A stretch of 64,000 nt of DNA from the NCBI GenBank assembly GCA_914767715.1, contig OU612069.1, positions 24,673,387-24,737,386 of the forward strand, written 5' to 3'. The position numbers were made by a program, and so were the translations under genes. The stretch is from Membranipora membranacea (Eukaryota > Bryozoa > Gymnolaemata > Cheilostomatida > Membraniporidae). How positions within the stretch are numbered: position 1 is the first letter of the stretch; every line of letters begins with the position of its first letter. Shown one piece after another: positions 24,801 through 38,200 of this stretch. A model generated the notes under the pieces. It was given only the letters and a program-made list of their open reading frames with translations, was not told where the DNA came from and made no database searches.

Positions 24801-27800
24801 ATAATGCAAATGCAATGTAGCCAACATGAGGAGTTATTTTGAGTATAATCATTACATAATTTTCACCTCGCTTTTGCTACAAGAGCGGGTAAATCTAAAA
24901 CCATGGGCATTGACTAATGGACAACTGTGTCCTGTTATGTAGGTTCCTTTAATTAATTGATAAATTTTCTACAGTACATAATATGTCTATATATTCACAT
25001 TGCACATGGCCTGTTCATCGACACAGTAGGCTTCAGCCAGCCACTGATAACCCAATAAGTCGATGTGAACCTGACAGACAACACAGTGTTTATCATCTCA
25101 CATGTGCATATTTCCATTCAAGACAATACATTTACCTGAAAGTCCATATTGAACTTGCTGTCACACTGATTACAGTGATACGGGGGAGATGATCTATGGA
25201 CTATTGAGTGTATATGTATAGATAGCTCAAAGTTAGAGGCGTATGTACACTCCGGGCACCTGTGACGGCCGTGTAGGGGGTGTGTCACCTTGACATGTTC
25301 GTGTATCACCTCTGAAAGAACAACAAGAAAAAATGTAAAGCTAAGGGGCAACATACCAGACTTTTAATCCAGTGGAATTTCACCCCATTATATTGCTTAA
25401 TTATTGCGGATTTAAGGAAGAAAATAAAATGCATGTGATATCCTTTGTCTACATATATCTGATAAAAAGAGCATGAGCTTATTCATGTAGCAGAAATATC
25501 TTCAAAAGGATATTGGTGTGAGGACCTGAAGTCAAATTCCATAGTGTTGGTTAAAATCGCAAGTTTGTCTCTGTCTAAAGACTGAGAAATATCAGCGCCT
25601 CAAGGGCGAGGCTGCAGTATTCAGCGCCAAGTTGCTCCCAGTTTGCAGGCAGGTCGGGGCAAACCTGGGGCGTCAATTGAGCCCAGTAGTTGGTAGACCG
25701 CAGCGGGATTCGAACCCAATACCTCCAACGCTTGTGCATCAGAGGGCAGGCGCTCTAACCAACTGAGCTACCTCCTACTCCTACCTCCTCCTCCTCCTAA
25801 TGAGGTACATGTGCTTCATTCTAGTTTAACTACCACACTGTACAGAAATTTGTAGTGACACCAAACTGGTTTATCTGACCAAACCCGCTTTAGTTGTATG
25901 TTTATACATCTGTCACTCAGGTGAGTGTGTGGGGTCAAGAACATCGTGTCTCAAGATTGGCAGCTCACTAAGATTTGCACTAAAATCTGATTTAGAAGCA
26001 TCATCTTTGCAAGCCAATCAAATATTATCAGAAGTTACATACCAAGATTATAATCAGAAGTAGTACAGTACGGACAGAGGAACAGTTTAGAGGCGTTAGC
26101 CGTGTTTCCTGTGTAAGGTGTCTTCTTCTTACTGCTTCTTATTGGTAGTTTTCTCCCCTGGATCGGTGGAGGCTCCTCATCCGGGATTTCTAAACAAATT
26201 GTCAATCGGACATAGTGAGTCATCGGTTGTGACATTCAACTAAGAAACACAGTAGCAAACATAGGATGGATATGTCGGGCTGGCTTGAAGTCAGACAAAC
26301 ACATTTTAACACGGAAGAAGAAAGCAGTATTCAGAAATAGAGAGGCTTCGATGTCATTGGGTTCGACAATAGCAGGTTCGGACTCAATCTGATTTCGCTA
26401 ATATTCAGGCCAAAAAGTCATAGACAATGGTCTCACACATGTGTCTTGTATGCATAACATTCTATCAACACACAGAGCTCTGTTATGTACAAGCAGTAGA
26501 GATAAAAGCCTGCCAATAGACAGACAGTAATGGAGCATCTCTCGGTACACATAGATGGTGTCAATCAGCCACTAGTCTTACCTGGTATCTCAGGAGTCAC
26601 AGATTTAACAGTATCTCCATCAGAGGCCAAAGTCCCCACATCTGTCATGAATAGAGAGTGCAGAGATATTCAGTCAGAAACAAAGTTTAATGACTAATTG
26701 GAAAACTTAAGAATTTTTCAATGTGATTCATAGCACAGATTATCAAAATGACCAATCTTAGAAATAAGGAGTCACTTCTCTTCTCGGAAGATTAATAACT
26801 GCCATTCAGAACAGATATGTAGAAAAATGAGATAATATAATATGTTACTCCTAGTAAATTCAATTTTGAAATTTATTAACTACTTGAGAGTGAGTTAACC
26901 TTGATATTGCGTCAATTGTCATCATAATGAGGGTCACAGTCCCACCAAAGCCATCAGTAAAACAGAGAGAAGACGAATATATAAATATATGGATAAACCA
27001 GGGAGTTTGCGACAAACAAGAGTCCGAAAGTCCCTAGATCAGATGGGTTCAACAGGCTTGTATTTGGAGTTGCACCCCCTTTCACTACCTCAGACGGCCA
27101 ATCTACGCACCTTCATCATCACCATCATCGTCAGAGAGCTGAGGAGATATCTGCTGCTCATGTAACATCTCCGGAGTCTTAACTCCACTGTGTAACTGTT
27201 CTACTCTTACTGTAGCTGTGTCTGATAACGGCACTGTTAAATAGTAAAGTAAGGAGTCAATACATGATATAATAACATAATATATCAGATATATCACGGT
27301 AAAACAAGCTGTGATTCATGTTAATGCAGATGAATGACAATTAGGAAACCTTATTATGTGAACATAACTCCAATCGCTAATGATTGTGTGCGAGTGTTAT
27401 ACCAGAACTCTGAAAATTACCATGGGTTTCTAATCCTTGTATTTATATAAGTGTGGATCAAATCATTAATACTGTACGATGAAGCAACACTATTGGGCTC
27501 TAGACTCAAGAAAACGTGGTTGTTGCAGCCAAAGAATGTAATTGTCCAGATGAAGATAAACTGAAGGTTGATATGGTGTTCGGGTAATCAGCTTCTCAAG
27601 CCTTGATCCTCTTGCTACACAGCAGCACATATAACTGTGTCATCGTCAGACTTTTATGTGAAGCTTTGTAAAAAAAGGTCACTTTCAGTCACCATAAAAC
27701 TCAATCCACCACATGAACATAGAGCCCATGACTGCCCACATTATTACTGGGATTGTAGAGGATTGTTGACTTACCCATCTCTGCTGACACAGTAGTGACA

Positions 27801-28994
27801 CTGAGGTCTGTAGACTCTTCCTCAATCACATCCTCCTCTCCAAACACCACAATCTCCTCATTACCAGCTAAAATAAACAGAAACAATCATAAACAAACCA
27901 TAAACCAACATTAATATGAATAAAGCCACTATAATGCTACTCTTATTTGGACACTACATAGTGATGCATAATTGCACTGTAAATTTTGAGTAGTTTAGTG
28001 AACGTGAACCAATCAAATCTTGGTTCAGGTCTCTAGGATAAACTGAACTCAAACCTTCAATAAAATACTGCTCACCGAGTGTGACATCGTCCTGGTCCAT
28101 CATCACCAGCTCCTCATCCTCCGAGGTACCGAGTATCACCTCCTCAGTACCCATAATACCTCCCTCCTCTAATACAACCTCCGTAACCATGTCAACACAC
28201 TCTTCCCCTTCCTGCATCACCATCTCTGTAACCATAGTAACAGGCTCCTCCCCTTCTACATAAGGTATCTCAGACATTATTGTAACGGTCTCTTCGCCTC
28301 CATGTATTGGCATGTCGGTAACTATGGAGACAGGCTCCTCCTCCATCATATCTATCTCTTCTGTTAGGAGTATGTGTTGATTCTCTTGGTTCTGCTCATT
28401 CTCCTGGTCTTCATCAAGAATTACCACTTCTTGTCGAAGTTCTCTGTCATCGACAACCTCCTCATCATGACCAGCCTCTTCAGTTTCTAACACTTCTTCA
28501 CTCTAGAGAGAATCACAGCTTGTCAAATATCAACAAATATACTACTGCCTTTGCAGATCTCTAAACGTAAGTTTGGAGTGTATGCCGTGCGAGTACTAGT
28601 TACTGCAGCTCAGGTGTGCATGAAAGGTTATAGTGTCAAATACTTCTGTAGATAACGAAGTAAAATCATTACCACAAGTTTGACATTAATGTAAAGACAA
28701 TTGCCATACTCATTTCTCTTATCTTATGCCACAAAAAGGCACACCAGCTAGTGTTGTCTTGCCTTGTCACTCAACAAAAGGAATCAAGCTGCAAGAAGAC
28801 CATAAATTAGTGATCGGAATCAAGATCAAAAAGTATGAGGCGTGAAGAGGAAAAACTCTGCTTCACTAGATCAGCTATCTCACCTCTTGCTCAGCGAGTA
28901 TAGCAGCTGCCGTGTATATGTCTGATAATGATTGGGTGACTAGTATAGCATTGTTCTCCACAACACCAGGGTTGATATTATCATCCGGGTCCAT
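12833..28994 (-). CDS. 23-finger C2H2 zinc-finger protein (1578 aa, 21 exons)
   Basis: Exons 5' to 3': 28884-28994, 28076-28502, 27775-27867, 27111-27233, 26582-26641, 26043-26189, 25136-25311, 24414-24673, 23978-24128, 23353-23514, 20005-20136, 19530-19604, 18595-18831, 17960-18142, 17422-17519, 16909-17047, 16433-16573, 15899-16056, 15475-15599, 14412-14785, 12833-14197. All phases join and the total is 4737 bp. The start is [12 protein letters not shown]. Residues 1-290 are acidic, followed by 10 fingers in residues about 305-735, 4 in 812-985 and 9 in the last 450 residues. Linkers of HTGEKP type occur. Basic stretches [10 protein letters not shown] (about 477) and IKKKKIKK (about 1375) fit nuclear import. 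Six fingers are split by introns. A WKLK motif occurs twice. It is probably a nuclear DNA-binding regulator, with finger spacing like REST/ZNF462-type proteins. No orthologue is assigned. The 18595 exon uses a weak donor (gttggt). Confidence 0.9.
20891..23362. repeat. 27-bp minisatellite, about 91 copies, built from a splice-donor junction
   Basis: A nearly perfect 27-bp tandem array spans about 2.46 kb. Read on the minus strand, each unit contains GT(C/T)ATTATAGG then GTAAGGTGTTAGTGAT. This repeats the end of exon 23353-23514 (CGTCATTATAGG) and its donor GTAAGG, so the exon end is itself the first unit. Two positions vary: ATG/ATA (plus strand) and ACA/GCA. Units next to the exon are nearly all the exon-like ATG type, and the GCA variants cluster in the exon-proximal third. 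Because 27 is divisible by three, a long plus-strand open frame results (20902-23412). It encodes repeats of TSLTPYPI(I/M) and has no start context, domain or flanking support, so I treat it as spurious. Confidence 0.95.
25590..25775 (-). mobile_element. tRNA-derived SINE or tRNA-like relic in a zinc-finger gene intron
   Basis: On the minus strand a tRNA-like head starts GGAGGTAGCTCAGTTGGTTA (box A region, ending at 25775) and has box B GGGTTCGAATCCC at about 25704-25717, followed by GGTCTACC at 25692-25699. The acceptor stem pairs poorly, so it is not a good tRNA. A non-tRNA body continues to about 25590. It lies within the intron between exons 26043-26189 and 25136-25311. The body's end is uncertain. 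Confidence 0.6.
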
Positions 28995-30330
28995 CTTCAC
29001 TCAGCACGTGAGCTCTCATTTACTCATCCACACCAATCTATCAAGAAAATCTCATAACAATGATGTATCAAACAGTAACGAGCTTCATAAGGTCACCGGT
29101 TTGAAGAGGACAAAGATTGTTAGCCCGGGATGATGGAACATTCTCATGACATTAAATCTTCACAGCTCGCACAAAGAGATTTATCCCCTTGTGTTGGTTT
29201 TGACAATTTTGAAATATAATTATTGCACTTTACTAAGCACGAAGCTCTATAGACTTAAGATGAGAACTGTTCTAGACTGAAGGACTTACAGCCACCAAAA
29301 AAATTTCAACCCAATAGATAGATACATGACCTATGCTACCGACGATCAAATCATGTCTTCATAACATGTCAATACCTATTAGACTCTCAGTGAGTCATTG
29401 GCGATGAGTTCTGAAAAGTCTGCTAAGAGAATGGTGTCAACACCTTTACAGGCCTCTGGGCCTGCAACAGTGTACATTGTTTATGTCTAGTATAGACCTA
29501 CATACATAAGGCCTACATACCACACAGATTATAGGCTTGCAATCCCCTAGGGGACCAGACCTACACTCAGTACAGTACATTTCAACACCCCATATATGTA
29601 TTTTCCCTTTCTTTTCCCTCCCCGGCAATCACCCTTATCTTTTCATTGTTTGTTAAGTAAATAATCATTACATTCCCTCTTCAATCGACTATCTAATTAT
29701 ATAAATACATAGTATAAATAATAAATATAAAATGAAAAGACAGCATGCTTGTGGCATGCTTTCTTGGCAACACAGCAATAGTCACCCAGCAGAACAAATG
29801 AGAAGTTCAGATTTTGGTCAACTTGAACAGGACAAATCTGATAGTAAGTAGTAAGTATCTATTATTATTGTTTTCATTAAAATTTAAGGTTTCTCACATG
29901 CACCTCCATATTCACCCTTGTATTATTTTGGCTAACCTGCATATGCACACCAAAGTGCTGATTGGCAAACTCTTGGACCTGTATAATATACGATGCAACA
30001 CTTCAATATGCGACCCTGCAAGCTAACCTAGAGATATCTTCATTTGTAGTGTGGTTTTGGATAGTAGTAAATATTTTGTAAATTTATTATCTTTCCAAAA
30101 CATTACAAATGTGAAAAATTGAGCCAATATTTCTAGCCAATCATATTTAACACATTGGCTGGCTGACTTCCGGTTTCGACAAAATAAGGGATTGTTTGCC
30201 ATTGGTAGTTGGGAGCGGACAACTCCTATAATATGTTTTACTTGTCAAAAAAGCCTCCCAGAAGCTTGACATCTGGCTAGTGGCTACTCAGGCTCTTGAG
30301 AGCCTAATCTAAAGATAATCTCATGTTAGG
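28995..30330. other. upstream region of the zinc-finger gene, no gene seen
   Basis: It begins at the start codon of the minus-strand zinc-finger gene, so its 5' UTR and promoter must lie here. No TATA box or upstream exon could be fixed. The region is otherwise AT-rich, with short open frames that lack domains or splice support. Confidence 0.4.
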
Positions 30331-30551
30331 GATCAGGGATAGCTCAGTGTCAGAGGCGTTGGACTCAGGATCATTAGTTCCTGAGTTCGAGCCCCACCGG
30401 GTGCCACTGTTTGTCTAGTACTACCTGATTTGGCTGTCGCGGGCCATTAACCCTAGCCGACCTGGAATAGAATAATGGACGATGGCTTGCCATATTGCCT
30501 AATACCTTCAAAATTGAAGTTGGCGATTACTCATAAGAAAAAAAAAAAACT
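30331..30551 (+). mobile_element. tRNA-derived SINE with A-rich tail
   Basis: The head resembles a tRNA, with box A (gatagctcagtgtcagagg, about 30340) and box B (gagttcgagcccc at about 30384). It is followed by an unrelated body and ends in an A-rich tail (aagaaaaaaaaaaaac) at about 30536-30551. This layout, a polymerase III promoter plus an A-tail, is that of a retroposed SINE. The tRNA part does not fold convincingly into a functional tRNA. Confidence 0.7.
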
Positions 30552-31907
30552 TAAATAATTTCCGAGTTTAGTATCAGTGAAGTACTGCCTTTACAGGAGA
30601 ATCAAAGCTTGTCTTTGTAATTTGCGCCTTCCATGACCAGTTGATCAGGCCTGTTCTAATTTGTAGTTCCATCCTTCTCATAAGCAGAATCACGACTCGG
30701 TTGCCAAACGTTTGACAAAAACAAAGGCCAAATTTAATGGTTAAAGTCAAGAAAACAGCTTATAAAGCCTTGATTTCAACACCGACCCTGCTGCTACCTG
30801 AACCAACTGAGTGGTACTCTCTACGTACATATGCAGGGCTTTGTGGATACATGATATGTTTCATGTGCAATAGGAATCAAGATCACCCGACTATTGTCAA
30901 ATAGGGAGCAGTTGCAACTACTCGATAGTTGTACAGGCAAACTTTATTTCATCATTCGGATCGCTACGTTTCGTTTCTTACCATCATCTGTGCATGTATT
31001 AATTTTGCGAAATTATTCAGCCTGTCCAGTCACTTTATATCAAGTTTTATCCAGTTTGCCTGCATTGCAAATTGCGCCTTCTCTACTGGTTAGGCGCTAC
31101 TTTTGTGAGGGGCACATTCTACACTTCAGACAGTAGCTGTTTATATGTCGCTGAACATTTGCCGATCAGAAATCTCCTGTGATGTGAGCAGCTCTGCTTT
31201 GAATAAAGCTGATCAATTATTGAGGACCGGAGATACAGAGTTTGACAAAATTTTATTGGAGTTCGATCTTGATACACAGCGCACTGCTGTGGATTCCTTT
31301 TCAGGTTGAAAGTGTTGTTCTTCTTGTCGGTGTATCTCTCTGCAGCACACAATGCCAACGGTGTAATATTTTTGTATTAGTAAGCTTCAGTAAGTGGTTG
31401 CAGATACATATATTCACTGACTTCAGAACTCTTATACCTTTAAAAAACTGATACTATAACCTCAATAAAAATACGATGTGTTCTGTCTGTGGCTTTAATT
31501 AAGACAGAAACATAAAACCTGCAATGATATCCATCTGACATGTTCTTCACCTTAGTTTTGCAAGACATGTCAGTATATCTGAGTTTGCATGGTAGATGAG
31601 CTCTATGTCTTCCCACTCAATCAAGTAGCGAGAGGCGACAACTCCTGTGCCATTGGTTTGGGCTCCATTGATATACTTGTTAACATGAAAAAATCAATAT
31701 AAACAGCCAAATACATTGTTTCATATTACATTGTTAATATCTAGCTCCAATAATGATGTCATTGAAAATTTACATGAGAGTTTGCTTTATTCAAAGAAAA
31801 ATATTGATCACCCTGCTTGGGGTAAATCTTGATAATAATCAAATACATGAGTATCTTTTTCCTGACAAACCACTCTTGTGATATCTAGTAAATACTATTG
31901 AACAACT
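30552..31907. other. intergenic region upstream of the collagen-C4-like gene
   Basis: No exon, RNA gene or repeat could be supported here. It lies between the SINE and the plus-strand start at 31908, so it should contain that gene's promoter. No clear TATA box was seen. Confidence 0.35.
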
Positions 31908-34100
31908 ATGAGCAGGCGACAGCAAAACCAAGAGTCAGTAGATGGCAGCTCAGCAGACGAGGGCAAGACTGTTGTGACTCTACATCTCACTAACATACAG
32001 GTGATAGTCCTCACCTCAGTACTAGCTGTCAGCATCGCATCACTTGCAGTGGTATATACAGCTCAGCTGTCAGACCTGACAGGCTCAGTGACATCACAAG
32101 CACCTGCGGAGGGAGATGACTCAGCTCCGATCACTAAGAAGCAATATGACAGCTTCGTACACTACTTCAGGGAGGAACTCAAGATCATGCAGGTACCTCA
32201 GAACCACAGTGCTTATGATAGTCAGGCAAAAACCCATTTTATTGCCTTCGCCCTAAATGAATTTTGAAGGGGTTGTGAATTTAGAACAAGTTTGTTCCCC
32301 TATGTGGTGGCGGAGGGATATTTCAAAAGTTGGTCATTGGGGAGCCTTGATACCCAACAATATCCCTCCACCACCACAGAGGGAATGAACCTGTTCTAGT
32401 AGTAAAGCATATCTATATGTCTATAGTAGTGAAGGAATCAAGAACAACCAGAGATCTGTTATCGTTAATCTAAGTACCCACCTTACTATCTTGTTGTTAT
32501 CCCCCCTGTACTGTAGATAGACTACTCTAACATGGCAGGAGAGACTAATCGACAGCTCGTAGCGTCATCAGACAAACTGAAGAGACAGGAGATACACGGA
32601 GGCGCAGTGTACACTAACTGGGGCACTATATCATGTGGAGACAAATCTGAAACTGTGTATACAGGTATGCATACCTACTAAGATACAATACGCGACTAAC
32701 ATCTCACATGCAGTAACGCTGATGTGATCAAGAGTTGGCACTTCGATCCATTGCGGCTGCTTTGTCCTAGTCTTGTCGTGGTCGTGGCCGCGTGACAAGG
32801 CTAGGTATGCCCTACGTGACAAGGCTAGGCCAGGTATGCCCCATATCAACGTTGCTTTAAGGTATAGTTTTGAAATTTATATTGACCTTGCTTTGCAATC
32901 TCATTTTTCGGTTTGCATCTTTGATTTACCTTAAACCAAGATCAAGTATACAGTTAAATTTGTCCGCATTTTTAGTAGCGCCTCTGTCCTTCTAGTACAC
33001 TGCAGGCCTTTTGCCAACAGCTAAGTGCCAATAACTTGATCAAACTCGATCAATCTATAATAAACTTCAAAGTTTCTAAGTGAGCACAGCTGAGGCACAC
33101 TATGCAAAAACATCAAATACACAAAGCATTGTTTATTTCCCAGGAACGGCAGTTGAGGGAAAAGCTGGATATTATTGCTTACCTGAAAGTGCAAATCGAG
33201 CTAATCCTCTATCTAAAGAACCGGCTGAAGCAGATCTGCTGCCTGCTACAAAAAGCAGCTATAAGTGTGCACAGTGTCTATCTGTTAGAAGGCCGGCTAT
33301 AACTGTCATCCCGGCAACCAATAACTGTCCCAGGTGGTGGACAAAGGTAAATACAGTTTAAAATTGGGATTTTCCGCTCTCTTAGCATTGTGGGATAACT
33401 TGACAACCTATCCATCAACATTCAAATTATCAAAGTGGCGTTGTCCATAGACCGAGATAGAATACTATATTGATCATCTCTAAGTAGTTGTGGGTGACAG
33501 TCATGTGGTGCAGTGTTGTTTACTCTGGGTTGACTGAAAGTCAGCTCGTGGTTTTAGGTTGATGACTTCTGAGTTAGAAAAATTGCAGTAGACTCAGCAG
33601 CTTTTTCCATTGTATTGCAAAATGTCAATACATATAAGTATATGGTTGCCTAGCATCTGCTAACCTTGATTACTGTTCAAAACTGCTAGGTTTAAGGTTT
33701 TTTTGCGCTTGCATATTGGGATTTCTGATATGCAGTTTAAAAGACTGTCGGCATTTGTATACTGCTATACAGATAAATATGTCAAGATGTCAACTACTTT
33801 GACATTGAATTTACGATCACTAACACCTCACCTTTTTAAAAGCAGTTTGTACCTGACACGGTAGTTATGTCAGCCTGATGTTAACATGTCATATTTTGTA
33901 ACTGGTTCTAATATACTATTTTTTAGGAATATGATGGCGTTTTAGTATTTCCTAACTTCAGTCGATCCTCCACATCAGCCCACGAATGTGTAGATGACTC
34001 AGATAAATCGTCTCTGCCTGAGAAGTTTACTACTGTGAGAGCTGACTGTAGTACACCAAAAAACTGCCCTCCCCTGAGGTGTGTCACCTGCACTAAGTAG
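31908..34100 (+). CDS. type II membrane protein with short-chain-collagen-C4-like domain (269 aa)
   Basis: Four exons: 31908-32192, 32517-32664, 33144-33346, 33927-34100. Phases join (0, 1, 0) and the total is 810 bp. The first 28 residues are polar, then a membrane segment at about 29-50 (VIVLTSVLAVSIASLAVVYT) has no cleavable signal, so a cytoplasmic N-terminus is likely. The ectodomain starts with GAVYTNWGTISC (about residue 124). It continues with GYYCLPES, CAQCLSVRRPAITVIPATNN, then CPRWWTKEYDG, and ends with CX2C pairs (LRCVTCTK). These match the motif order of the C-terminal domain of spongin/short-chain collagen C4 proteins: VYTRWG...SCP, then CAVCY...MIPA...CP..W. No collagen triplets are present. 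Ligand and function are unknown. An AATAAA follows at 34147. Confidence 0.88.
32283..32397. repeat. imperfect inverted repeat in intron 1
   Basis: Arms of about 40 bp (32283-32322 and 32359-32397) differ at a few positions: agaaca(a/g)gtt at the outer ends and gtggtgg(c/t)ggagggatatt at the inner ends. They are separated by a 36-bp loop. It could be a small foldback element or a transcript hairpin. Confidence 0.6.
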
Positions 34101-34146
34101 AGAAGCAAACTTATCACATTTCGAGTTCACTTTACTGAGACTTATT

Positions 34147-34152
34147 AATAAA
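34147..34152 (+). terminator. poly(A) signal of the collagen-C4-like gene
   Basis: An AATAAA lies 47 bp past the stop codon (34098-34100) on the plus strand, the usual distance for a compact 3' UTR. Confidence 0.6.
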
Positions 34153-35257
34153 GATGTGATAAGTAGCTTTTTATGTTTGAAGGAATACAATATCAGTACA
34201 TATAAGTGCACCCTAGGTTTTTGTAGGAGCTTGTCAGGTTCACACTCTAAATAAGGATTTCATATTTTTGAATCCTACTCTTTACCTGTGTTACAAGTAT
34301 TATCAAAGTGTGTCCTGCTAGAATAGCACTACTACATTTATAATAGTTTTCTGGAACCCAAATTTATGATTTCTATGATTCATATGATTTATTTAGTGAC
34401 AAACTCAGCAGGTTTGAAAAACTTTCAAAATCACTAAAGTTGATGCAGACACTGAAGCAGATAACTAGTAATGTATAGCAGGGACTTCCCTCTTTTTTGC
34501 AATGACAAGACAACTCCTCTCATGGAACAACAATATATATTTTTCCTTTATCTTCAGTAAACCTTTAGGTGATAAACTGGCAGCAAGTCAGCAATGTTTG
34601 ATAAATCAAACCAACAATGTTCAGATATATGGAAATATTTACATAAGGACTTTATTACAGGATTTTATGTATAAGAAATAAAACATATAAAAATACTTTT
34701 AAAGATATACATATTATTGATAATGGGTATATAATTATTATATACATGACAAAAATAAACTCATGTTACTAGGGTGAGATTTCTATAAAACCAGTACTTG
34801 TTATATCCGTTGGTAATCCAACATAGTCAGAGGCTGTTATAAGTGATTTAAATACAATACAATATTATTACCAAGTGTGCAGTGGATGATGCATAAAAGA
34901 ACCATCAAAATATGATACGCTTATACAAGAACAAGATTGTCTGAACACTAGCATCGATTGCGTTAAAACATTACTCTACCGTGGTGATTGGCCGATTTCA
35001 CCAAACTGACATCAGCGAGATTACGCTATTTAACATGAGTATCTCTGATCGGTAGAGTCAATTTAGTATGAGTACCTAACATGTACCCATCCCTAATTAC
35101 TAAAATTGAACATGGGACGTCACACCAAAATCCCTATAATTGTACTCTTACTAAGTGAATTAAATCATTCTCTATCGATCAGAGATAAACATGCAATTTT
35201 ATATCACATGATCAGTGTGTGATTGCACTGTCATCAGCAGCCATTATAAACAGCTAC
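34153..35257. other. gap between convergent genes, nothing recognised
   Basis: This 1.1-kb AT-rich stretch lies between the ends of the plus-strand collagen-C4-like gene and the minus-strand Ig gene, so it holds both 3' UTRs. No exon or repeat was supported. I could not assign a canonical poly(A) signal close to the Ig gene stop. Confidence 0.4.
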
Positions 35258-38200
35258 TTATGGCCCGACCACCACTACCGGCCCGTCCCCGGTCTCCTCT
35301 GTGTTTGTGTAAGTGATTGACTCGACCACTTCAGCCTCCTGTGTAGGTGAGGCATTGTCAGGACTTATAGACTGAGGGGTGACATGTAGCCTCAGGGCTT
35401 CACTCATAAGCTCGGTACCTTCAGACCACACCTTACAGTAGTACTCGGCGGCATCCTCCGCCACGTTAACATCTGATATTCTTAGTCTACCAGTCAGCTG
35501 TCAAAATAAGTGTAAATCAGAAATGAACATCTTACAGTACACTGATTTATTGTCACAATGTTTTGGATCGCGAATCTCACACCATACTCAACCAATTCTG
35601 ATGTTGATGGCATTGAATTTATGTAATTTTTCAATAAAGTCTCTGATTGATGGAATACATATTTACAAACTATGTAAAAAAAATTTAAATGGCCTGGAAA
35701 TCCCTTTATTTTCTAGGTGACACAGACCACAAAACCCATGTTAAATCGTTAAAGTCATATTCTGTAGTATATTTTTAGTGCACTGATACATCCCCAAACG
35801 CTTGAGCAATGCTTACAGTCGATCAAAAAGGTACACTAAACCAGAATGACCTTGAACTTACCTTCATGTACATAGAGAAGTCTCCGTACTGATTGTTGGC
35901 GACGTTCTCGCTGTGACGCCTGAAGCTACACATAGTTCTGTTACCACTGCACATGTTAGGTGATTTAATAGGTACATCTATAATAATCCTGTTGTCACTT
36001 GACGCTTCTATATGCTAAACAAAAGAGAAAGATCTTTGTTTGTCATTTTATAAAAGGGTTTGTCACGTGACCATACTAAATCATATAACCGGCATCATGA
36101 CAAACATAAGTAGGTCCAAACTGATCAGTCACATCTGGTAAACTATCAAAGGGTGTTTATAATTAATAAATGAAAAAAACTTGGGCGTTAAAGACAGTGT
36201 TTTATTTAATGGCATTTCAAAAACTTTGGACCATATGCGGTCAAAAAGTATTCTCAACTTATTTTAATCATAAACTTTTAACAAACCTCGATAAATAAAT
36301 AAATAAATATGCATGGATACCAACTGATATTGTAACAAGGAGAAATATTTAATTTTGTCAATCTCAAGCTTCTGTGCTAGTCGCAACCCAGATGACTCAC
36401 TACTATAGGGCCACTTTATTAAAAATCAAATACTGTTTATGTCTCTATAATACTTACTTGTAGTTGAGAGTCGCCCTCTCTCTTCCTCCACCAGGTGATA
36501 GCTGTAGCTTGACTTTTACCCACCACTGCCTGACATTTAAAAAGGGCTTTGAATCCTTCCTCGACTGAATCCACTCCTCTGATTACTGGAGGCCGAATCA
36601 ATGTGATACCTACAAACATATAAGTCGACGACATATAAGATAATGCCTCTCAAATTGCAATTTGCTCTCCAGAATGGTTTGAAGGCTTTGATAGCGACAA
36701 CTTCATACATCTGCTTTACATAGAGGCTGATCGGTCACCTTTTGAGCAGGAACAGAAGGGACCAGAATCCTCAAAAGCTTTCTATCTAGTGGCCTGATTA
36801 GATACTGTAACTATTCCATTCAGTCAATTCTTGCCCATGAAACTGTGATATTGAACAGGGAGGTCAAGACTGATTCATGCGTAAATTTCTGTCTGGGTTT
36901 TACCTATATTTAAAAGAGACCTAAGACAATTCGCTCACAGCTGAATTTGTCATGGAACTCACTTTTCATAACTTGAACATAGAATTGTCTCTCCTCTGAT
37001 ACTCCTGTCTCTGTATTAGTAGCTACACACTTATAACTGCCGATGTCTGTTAACTTCAATGCTGTGATTGTGAACCCAACTTTGCTGTTGTACATGTACT
37101 TTTTAGAGTTAGTCTGAAATAAAAAGGATTTTGATGCATAAATTACAGAAGTTGGCTTCTCTCTTTTCAAGTGGAGGCAATTCATTATATGACAATGTCA
37201 TAAGTTGGTATCGCCCTCCTTTAATATCTATAATACCTAGAATTCATGTTTGTTAGTGGTATGTTGCTCATAAATACTTTCCGTTTTCAACTTATATATT
37301 ATTCATTCATTCATTCATCGTTTATTACAGTCTTCTCATGTTTGAGAAATATTTTGTTTTCGCTGAGCTGAGATACGTGAGCCTATTTACAGCTTAGGAC
37401 TATAAGCCGCAGTGATGTTTTCCTGAGAGCGCTAATATACAAGATCACAGCTCACATAAAACATTAATATGATATAAGGGGCACTTACAGGCAGTTGTCG
37501 TCCCCATTTGATCAGTGATATGGCAGTAAGGGGATCATTGACAGCGCAAGGTAGTGTGATGTCACGTCTAACTTTGTTAGATAAGAATAGTGTCTTCTCC
37601 TGTTTCTTGCCCTGGAAAAGCCTCTCTCCATCTACAAATCATAAAAGATTATAGACTATATAATATAGTATAACTCCTGGGTATAGCGATGTTTTTTACA
37701 GAAAGTTATCCCAGCCACTACTTACAGGACTTGAAGCTCAATTTCACTGGTTAAATACTTTGCGTGAACAGAATGTGAAAATCTGTAATTGGTCTTATTG
37801 GTATAATGCCTTTGTAGTAACCTCAAAATAAGTGATATTCAATTTCACAATGATGTACTGATGGATGGTGTCCCCATGCCTATAGACTTAATACTCTCAT
37901 CCTATTTGATGTGGTGTCTGGTTCAGAGTAATTCTATTTGTTTTCTGACTCATCGGACCATTCAAACTCAAGCTGGATCAAGACTACATCTCCAGTAAAA
38001 CTATCCACAAAAATGCAAATAGCTATTGTGCTCAGGCCATTAACATGGGAATAAAATTAATATTTGAAGTTCAATAAAACTTGAGAACAGCTTTAACAGT
38101 TCAGTTCACTTTCACAGAGTTCAATCAAAGACGTAGTTTGGAGGACGAGATAATCAAGAGCAGAATAACTAAGAGGGCTGTCAACAAGTATTCATATCAA

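Noticed and set aside
25692-25775. Functional tRNA gene
   Set aside because: Boxes A and B are present, but the acceptor stem pairs poorly and the sequence continues into a non-tRNA body, as in a SINE.
30331-30410. Functional tRNA gene
   Set aside because: It is tRNA-like only in the promoter boxes. The stems are imperfect, and a body with an A-rich tail follows.
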